DNA from: an uncultured Coriobacteriia bacterium
GTDB lineage: Bacteria; Actinomycetota; Coriobacteriia; Coriobacteriales; QAMH01
Length of the DNA: 6,273 nucleotides
Direction: 5' to 3'
Assembly: GCA_902493755.1 (NCBI GenBank)
Contig: CABURF010000073.1
Span: 1 to 6,273 of the forward strand
Part shown: positions 1 to 3,604 of the stretch, one piece after another
Position numbering within the stretch: the stretch's first letter is position 1
Layout of the letters: each line of letters begins with the position of its first letter
Notes under the pieces: generated by a model
The model's database searches: none
Told to the model about the DNA's origin: nothing
The model's input: only the letters and a program-made list of their open reading frames with translations
Made by a program: the position numbers and the translations under genes

Positions 1-25
1 TTCCCGGCTCCGGCGCTTCGCGCTT

Positions 26-43
26 CCGCTCGAAATGACAGGG
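26..43 (-). repeat. Dispersed 'CHFERS'-type repeat, copy 1
   Basis: This 18-bp core (plus strand CCGCTCGAAATGACAGGG) is identical to two further copies at 3499-3516 and 3535-3552. It lies just downstream of the kinase stop codon, in the 69 bp that close the window. The core is flanked by G-rich sequence on one side and, at 14-24, by a small GCGC-TTC-GCGC hairpin on the other. Read on the minus strand, the core (TGTCATTTCGAG...) resembles a dispersed intergenic repeat I remember from many bacterial genomes; that link is recollection, not a search. No convincing terminator for the kinase operon is seen here apart from this repeat. Confidence 0.7.
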
Positions 44-69
44 AGGGGGTGGAGTTACGAGTATCCACG

Positions 70-1320
70 CTATCCCTGCATGGCTATTTCTATTGGAACC
101 GTGACCATGAAGGACACGATGATGATGGCAGCCGCAACGCAGAGACAGAAGACGCGTTCGCGCCATCCGGCCACATGAGCGAAGAAGGGCACATGTCGCC
201 GTAAGATGCGCTTATCCAGCAACAAGTAGTCGATGAACGCTGGAGCACATACGCAAAGTCCGAGATACCCAAATAGCCTGTATATGAGGGGCCTCGTGTC
301 CATGGGCGGCGGCGCCGTGACGATGGCGTATACAGACATCGCCGCGACTGCACCCCATGCCAAGCAGATGACGACATTCCACACCATGCCAACCCAAATG
401 GGGACACGTGATTCTCTTTTGGATCGAGACGTGGTTACAGGTGCAGTAAACGAAGGAGCTGCCGGAGGACTTGGTGGTGGCAGCAACACATTGTCTGGCC
501 TGGACGTCCCGCGCGTCTCATTGACGGCTCGCTCGAGGGCGTCACGCAACTCGCGCGCGCTGGCGTAGCGATCGTCGGGATCAAAGGCAGTCGCCCTACA
601 GAGCACGGCGCGAAGAGGCTGCAGAATACGTGGGTCATCGAAACCGCGCTGTGCAAGGCCTTGTTCGACGCCCTCGCCAATAATGCAGAAGCCCAGAAGC
701 ATTCCTAAAGCAAAAACATCACTTCGCTCGTCAGTCTGGCCATAGCCAAATTGCTCGGGAGGAGCATAGCCGCGTGTACCAAACTGTCGGGTATCGCGCT
801 CGGCGTCTGGGTCAAAGGTGCGTGCAATACCAAAGTCAACAAGCGTGATGGCATCGTCCGAGGACACCATAACGTTGGAGGGTTTGAGATCTCGGTGGAT
901 GAGAGGCGGATCAAAGCTTTCGTGCAATTCCATGACCGCCTCGCAAAGCTTGGGTCCCATCGACAACAAGGGCTCTTGCGATGGACCGCGCTCTGCGACA
1001 CGTTCTTTGAGCGTTTGCCCGGGGATGTGTTCCGTGACTACGGTGCGGCAATCGCCAACTATTCCACATTCCAGAATGCGAGGAAGATGGAGAAACCTCT
1101 TACCATCACGCTGGGCGTCCCAAATTCGCTCATAAGCTTGACCCAGGCCACAATCGAGCTTGATACGCTTACGAACGAAGGGGCCCCGCTCAGAGCCATC
1201 TGCCCCAATAAGAAAGACGCGTTCGGTCCTTTCCTGGGAACTCTCTTTGAGCACAGCGTCCACACGATAGCAGTCGTTGTGCTCAAGAGCATCAAGATAT
1301 CCGGTGAGTTGATCTTCCAT
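70..1320 (-). CDS. Membrane-anchored eukaryotic-type serine/threonine protein kinase
   Basis: This 416-residue Hanks-type kinase should phosphorylate Ser/Thr on unknown targets at the cytoplasmic face of the membrane. Key residues are visible: the probable ATP lysine K51 (VRKRI), the catalytic loop IHRDLKPSN (D144, K146, N149), DFG at 162-164, GTRGYAPPE at 181-189, D201 of subdomain IX and R251 of subdomain XI. The glycine-rich loop is not recognisable; residues 23-38 contain no GxGxxG. A Pro-rich linker (about 279-300) leads to three hydrophobic segments at about 306-334, 345-367 and 388-412. Basic residues at 299-305 and 370-389 place the kinase in the cytoplasm and the C-terminus outside. 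No PASTA or other extracellular sensor domain is present. The ATG lies 15 bp after the helix-turn-helix gene and lacks a clear Shine-Dalgarno, so translational coupling is likely. The kinase assignment is firm; activity is likely but untested. Confidence 0.93.
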   Translation of the reverse strand: MEDQLTGYLDALEHNDCYRVDAVLKESSQERTERVFLIGADGSERGPFVRKRIKLDCGLGQAYERIWDAQRDGKRFLHLPRILECGIVGDCRTVVTEHIPGQTLKERVAERGPSQEPLLSMGPKLCEAVMELHESFDPPLIHRDLKPSNVMVSSDDAITLVDFGIARTFDPDAERDTRQFGTRGYAPPEQFGYGQTDERSDVFALGMLLGFCIIGEGVEQGLAQRGFDDPRILQPLRAVLCRATAFDPDDRYASARELRDALERAVNETRGTSRPDNVLLPPPSPPAAPSFTAPVTTSRSKRESRVPIWVGMVWNVVICLAWGAVAAMSVYAIVTAPPPMDTRPLIYRLFGYLGLCVCAPAFIDYLLLDKRILRRHVPFFAHVAGWRERVFCLCVAAAIIIVSFMVTVPIEIAMQG

Positions 1321-1335
1321 AGCAAAGCCATGGTA

Positions 1336-1755
1336 TCAGCTAAAGGTCTCCTCCTTGAAGCGGTAAAGCTCCTCGTTCGTCTTTTGGAGGGAATAGCCAT
1401 GGGTAATGCAGAAGATAATGATAGCGTCGCGACGATTCTTGCAGTACAAGCTATTCACGCCTGCGCTGCGCAAGAGGCGTCCTGTCTCGAAAAGGGTTAG
1501 CTGCAAGGCAAATGCAAGCTTGAGAACCGTATCCCTGCTGGCACCGCGTGATCCCGTGAAGATCTGATAGCCATGAGTCTCGTTGATGTCGGCTGCGCGA
1601 ATGACATCAGCACGCTTGAGATTCTTGGTCTTCAGCATGTCCTGCAGATACTCGGAAAGGCTCTTGTCCTCAAAATCTGTGTTGTCAATAAACTCGTCTG
1701 GATCCTTGGAACACAACAACTCGACAAGAAGCTCCTCGGTTATCTTCTGCTCCAT
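1336..1755 (-). CDS. Small helix-turn-helix (XRE-like) protein paired with the kinase
   Basis: This 139-residue protein has an acidic N-terminal helix region (1-32) followed by a probable XRE/lambda-repressor-like helical domain (about 33-100). Its characteristic stretches are SLSEYLQDMLKTKNL, HGYQIFTGSRGASRD and ETGRLLRSAGV. The tail contains NRRDAIIIF (107-115). From memory, proteins with this same pattern occur in Firmicutes and Actinobacteria beside Hanks-type kinase genes; that association is recollection, not a search. It could be a DNA-binding regulator of its own operon, or a protein-binding partner or substrate of the kinase. The candidate recognition region is not unusually basic, so DNA binding is unproven. 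It starts 18 bp after the DUF4190 gene; the only SD-like stretch (AAGGA) overlaps that gene's stop and is about 15 nt from the ATG, suggesting coupling. It ends 15 bp before the kinase. Confidence 0.8.
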   Translation of the reverse strand: MEQKITEELLVELLCSKDPDEFIDNTDFEDKSLSEYLQDMLKTKNLKRADVIRAADINETHGYQIFTGSRGASRDTVLKLAFALQLTLFETGRLLRSAGVNSLYCKNRRDAIIIFCITHGYSLQKTNEELYRFKEETFS

Positions 1756-1773
1756 ACGTTCGCTCGCGTTTCC

Positions 1774-2448
1774 TTAATTTCCTAGATACTTGTTGTAAGT
1801 ATCCAGCGCATTATCGAGCGAGTCTAGCGCCTTGTCATAGGTATCCATCGCACGACTGAACTGGTCGGCGGATGAGTTACCTGTCGAAGAGCTGCTGCTG
1901 GCGCTGTCCTCCGCACTAGAGCTAGGCGCGCTGCTGCTTGACGAGCTTGCGGAACCCATAGATTTAGTGCTCGAGGATTTGCTGCCCTGAGAGTTGTTGT
2001 AAATCTTTGCCGTCTCGTTCATCGCATTGTTGAACGCCTTGGCAGTCTGATTGACCGCATTTACGTACGAGAAATATACGACCCCGTAGAGAATGATAGC
2101 GACGATGCTGAGAACTAGGCCCGCAATTGCCATGCCGTTTCCACTTTTGCCGCCCTTGCGAATGCCGATGATACCGATGATGGCAAGGACCACGCCAACG
2201 ATGCCCAGAATCAAGGAGAGGTAAATGGAGAACGGCAGGAAAGCCACAACAACGGCGACGATGCCCACGATAAGGGACGCAATTGCCAATCCCGACTTGG
2301 GGAGGTTTTTGGCATCGGGTTGCGATGGAACAGATTGGACCGTGGGCTTTGACTCGGGGGCTTTGCCCGGCGTGTCAGAGGACGATTGATTGGCTGCGGT
2401 TTCCTCGGTACTATCTACAGATTCGTGTCTGTTCTCTGCACTCTCCAT
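1774..2448 (-). CDS. DUF4190-type membrane protein with Ser-rich linker and coiled C-terminus
   Basis: This 224-residue protein has a hydrophilic, low-complexity N-terminus (1-50). A DUF4190-like membrane domain follows, with hydrophobic segments at about 53-72, 74-96 and 105-128. The GLAIASLIVGI and GMAIAGLVLSI halves and the IGIRKGGKSGNG loop are typical of the family. Next come two 11-residue repeats, NQTAKAFNNAM and NETAKIYNNSQ (133-154), a Ser-rich linker (about 155-193), and a C-terminal helix of three heptads: MDTYDKA, LDSLDNA, LDTYNKY (201-221). The family's function is unknown; the layout suggests a membrane anchor with a self-associating or partner-binding tail. The ATG has a strong AGGAGGA site 5 nt upstream. 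It is the first gene of the DUF4190-HTH-kinase unit, and its Ser-rich linker is a conceivable kinase substrate (inference). Confidence 0.85.
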   Translation of the reverse strand: MESAENRHESVDSTEETAANQSSSDTPGKAPESKPTVQSVPSQPDAKNLPKSGLAIASLIVGIVAVVVAFLPFSIYLSLILGIVGVVLAIIGIIGIRKGGKSGNGMAIAGLVLSIVAIILYGVVYFSYVNAVNQTAKAFNNAMNETAKIYNNSQGSKSSSTKSMGSASSSSSSAPSSSAEDSASSSSSTGNSSADQFSRAMDTYDKALDSLDNALDTYNKYLGN

Positions 2449-2453
2449 AGTAT

Positions 2454-2460
2454 TCCTCCT
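2454..2460 (-). promoter_or_regulatory. Strong Shine-Dalgarno for the DUF4190 gene
   Basis: On the minus strand this reads AGGAGGA, followed by ATACT and then ATG. It is the strongest ribosome binding site in the window. The two downstream genes lack comparable sites, so most translation of this operon probably initiates here. Confidence 0.85.
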
Positions 2461-2525
2461 TGTTCGTTGCTTTGACCACCGAATACAATTACGGTTGGCA
2501 TTTCCTCGGTTACTTGAACGTGAGC

Positions 2526-2554
2526 AGTTTAGCCAGCAAGCAACAACGTTTCAT
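2526..2554 (-). promoter_or_regulatory. Predicted promoter of the DUF4190-HTH-kinase operon
   Basis: The minus strand has a -35-like ATGAAA (2549-2554; 4 of 6 matches to TTGACA), a 17-bp spacer, and a -10-like TAAACT (2526-2531) followed by GCT. The predicted start is near 2519, giving a leader of about 70 nt. The same hexamers at the same spacing occur upstream of the lipoprotein gene (3373-3401), and this recurrence is the main support. Both hexamers are imperfect, which fits an activator-dependent promoter. Confidence 0.6.
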
Positions 2555-2569
2555 TAGCTTCCAGCTAAT
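2553..2569. promoter_or_regulatory. Candidate activator operator, copy A
   Basis: This is a perfect inverted repeat, ATTAGCT-TCC-AGCTAAT (7-bp arms, 3-bp spacer). It overlaps the predicted -35 by two bases, with its centre near -42 relative to the predicted start. The same 6-bp arms with a different spacer occur at 3401-3415 in the same position relative to another promoter. Conserved arms with a variable centre are typical of a dimeric regulator's binding site. The regulator is unknown; LuxR/NarL-type or CRP-type activators use this position. Confidence 0.6.
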
Positions 2570-2608
2570 ATGGTTGTGTCACGAAACCAGCTGAAAGGCG
2601 CTGACTGA

Positions 2609-3334
2609 TTAGAAAGACGCATGCATTTCGGCTGAAGCGAAATCACCGGGATCGAAGTGAGAGTTGATATCGAATACGGTAGGCTGGTCTGGACGCAGTT
2701 CCTTGCTCGCGTACTCACTAAATCCGGTGATGATGGCCCCGTTGACATCCCTGAGAATGCAGACTATCTGGGGTTTCCTCATGCTCCCGATACTATCCAG
2801 CGAGAGATCCTCGGTCATAGTTATCTCGCCTTTTGCGGAAACCGACCCGCGCGAGGCGGGAGTTATGGAAACGTTTTCGAAGGTGTAGAGATTATCCGGG
2901 AGGTTCGCCTCCACCTTTTTCCAGGCGCTACTATCGACTGATACGTTCATTTCAAGCGTATCGCCTTGAGAATAGCCCTCTCCACGTGCAGCACTCGCAT
3001 AGTAAAAGGGTGCGCCAGGATAGACATCATAGGCATATGTAGATTCACTAAACGCAATCGACCCATCTGGATGTCTGCCGGTGAGCTCGATATTAACCGT
3101 GCGAGCCACATATCCCTCATTCGGATTCTCGATTTCCAAGGCATAATGCAATCCATATTCTGACGCGACATAATTAGCATCCACCAGGACAAGATCCTGC
3201 ATGGTTTGCTTGCTTGATCCACTCGCAACGTTAGAATTCGTTCCTGCTTTTGATTCTTGACTTGCTGGTGCCGAACATCCGAACGAACCCATCGCCAAAA
3301 TAACAGCCACTGTGACTATTGCAGCTCTTTTCAT
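2609..3334 (-). CDS. Putative cell-surface lipoprotein with tandem FxLYD/Ig-like beta domains
   Basis: This 241-residue protein begins with a short signal peptide (MKRAAIVTVAVILAMGSFGC). C20 is the only plausible lipidation cysteine; the lipobox SFG-C departs from the usual L-[AS]-[GA]-C, so processing is probable rather than certain. A short Ser-rich spacer (21-44) leads to two beta-rich segments, about 46-135 and 145-241. The first has the ENPNEGYVARTVNIEL...DGSIAF...Y pattern and the second KPQIVCILRDVNGAIITGFSEY, both like the FxLYD type of extracellular domain. A role in envelope binding or sensing is inference. The ATG is preceded by GGGAGAG. It stands alone as a transcription unit, with 160 bp before the DUF4190 gene, but shares that gene's promoter architecture. 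No clear terminator hairpin was found downstream. Confidence 0.75.
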   Translation of the reverse strand: MKRAAIVTVAVILAMGSFGCSAPASQESKAGTNSNVASGSSKQTMQDLVLVDANYVASEYGLHYALEIENPNEGYVARTVNIELTGRHPDGSIAFSESTYAYDVYPGAPFYYASAARGEGYSQGDTLEMNVSVDSSAWKKVEANLPDNLYTFENVSITPASRGSVSAKGEITMTEDLSLDSIGSMRKPQIVCILRDVNGAIITGFSEYASKELRPDQPTVFDINSHFDPGDFASAEMHASF

Positions 3335-3354
3335 GTGCTCTCCCTCTGGGTCGT

Positions 3355-3370
3355 TTCCATAACGATGGAA
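3355..3370. repeat. Palindrome in the early leader of the lipoprotein gene
   Basis: TTCCAT-AACG-ATGGAA is a perfect inverted repeat with 6-bp arms and a 4-bp spacer. It covers the predicted transcription start (near 3366) and lies about 20 nt upstream of the lipoprotein ATG. It could be a repressor operator or a small 5' RNA hairpin close to the ribosome binding site. There is no equivalent in the DUF4190 leader. Confidence 0.45.
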
Positions 3371-3372
3371 GC

Positions 3373-3401
3373 AGTCTATCTGCGGGAAACACGTATTTCA
3401 T
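3373..3401 (-). promoter_or_regulatory. Predicted promoter of the lipoprotein gene
   Basis: The minus strand has -35-like ATGAAA (3396-3401), a 17-bp spacer, and -10-like TAGACT (3373-3378) followed by GCT. The predicted start is near 3366, giving a leader of about 32 nt before the ATG at 3334. The -35, spacing and TARACTGCT block match the promoter at 2526-2554, while most of the spacer sequence does not. Confidence 0.6.
3386..3399. repeat. Imperfect palindrome within the lipoprotein promoter spacer
   Basis: GAAACACGTATTTC is palindromic except at one symmetric pair (GAAA-c-ACGT-a-TTTC). It lies between the -35 and -10 hexamers of the lipoprotein promoter and abuts the TTAGCT palindrome. 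It may be a second operator or chance. The DUF4190 promoter keeps only the GAAA and a partial ACGT at the corresponding place. Confidence 0.3.
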
Positions 3402-3415
3402 TAGCTGGGAGCTAA
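3401..3415. promoter_or_regulatory. Candidate activator operator, copy B
   Basis: TTAGCT-GGG-AGCTAA has perfect 6-bp arms identical to those at 2553-2569, with a different 3-bp centre. It overlaps the -35 of the lipoprotein promoter by one base and is centred near -42. Both copies are followed, in the direction of transcription, by TGAAA. Confidence 0.6.
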
Positions 3416-3467
3416 GAACGTCGGCCATAATATGGCAGAGCTTGCCAGAAGGCCTTTGTCGTTAGTG

Positions 3468-3516
3468 AGATTTCTCGACTGCGCGACCTGCGGTCGCTCC
3501 GCTCGAAATGACAGGG
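3468..3516 (-). repeat. Dispersed 'CHFERS' repeat, long copy
   Basis: The minus strand runs from CCCTGTCATTTCGAGCGG through a GCGACC-tgc-GGTCGC hairpin (3483-3497) to GTCGAGAAATCT. Translated, it gives the phantom peptide CHFERSD...SREISL, a spurious product I remember from many genomes. The 3' 18 bp are identical to copies at 26-43 and 3535-3552. It lies between the convergence-free accDA 3' end and the lipoprotein promoter and probably encodes no protein. Its function, if any, is unknown. Confidence 0.75.
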
Positions 3517-3534
3517 GGGGGACAATCCCGGCGC

Positions 3535-3552
3535 CCGCTCGAAATGACAGGG
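3535..3552 (-). repeat. Dispersed 'CHFERS' repeat, short copy
   Basis: This is a second copy of the 18-bp core, 36 bp from the long copy in the same orientation and followed by a G-run. It contains only the TGTCATTTCGAGCGG end, without the AGAAATCT end, so it is a partial unit. Confidence 0.7.
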
Positions 3553-3570
3553 GGAGCGACCCCAGCATAA

Positions 3571-3599
3571 TGGGACAAATGACCTGTCCATTTGTCCCA
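3571..3599 (-). terminator. Hairpin after accDA: terminator or dispersed palindrome
   Basis: The arms TGGGACAAATG (3571-3581) and CATTTGTCCCA (3589-3599) are perfect 11-bp complements around a 7-nt loop. The hairpin begins 5 nt after the accDA stop and would form in its transcript. The bases that follow are TTATGCT rather than a true U-run, so intrinsic termination may be weak. I recall similar TGGGACAAA/TTTGTCCCA hairpins scattered in Coriobacteriia, so it could be a mobile palindromic repeat serving as a transcript end. Confidence 0.5.
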
Positions 3600-3604
3600 C
3601 GGGG

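Noticed and set aside
751..1500. 249-residue plus-strand open frame
   Set aside because: It lies antisense across the kinase and HTH genes, which have strong family motifs. Its translation shows no recognisable domain, and overlap with two real genes makes it a shadow.
2560..2608. Terminator after the lipoprotein gene
   Set aside because: Only short imperfect complementarity around AGCGCC/AGCT was seen, with no U-run. Some read-through into the DUF4190 operon cannot be excluded.
26..3552. Three 18-bp identical repeats as a possible CRISPR array
   Set aside because: Spacing is irregular (36 bp and about 3.4 kb), no spacers of uniform length exist and there are no cas genes.
3412..3600. 62-residue minus-strand open frame containing CHFERSDRRSRSREISL
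   Set aside because: It is the translation of the dispersed repeat and the accDA hairpin. This phantom peptide pattern is typical of intergenic repeats, and the frame lacks a ribosome binding site.
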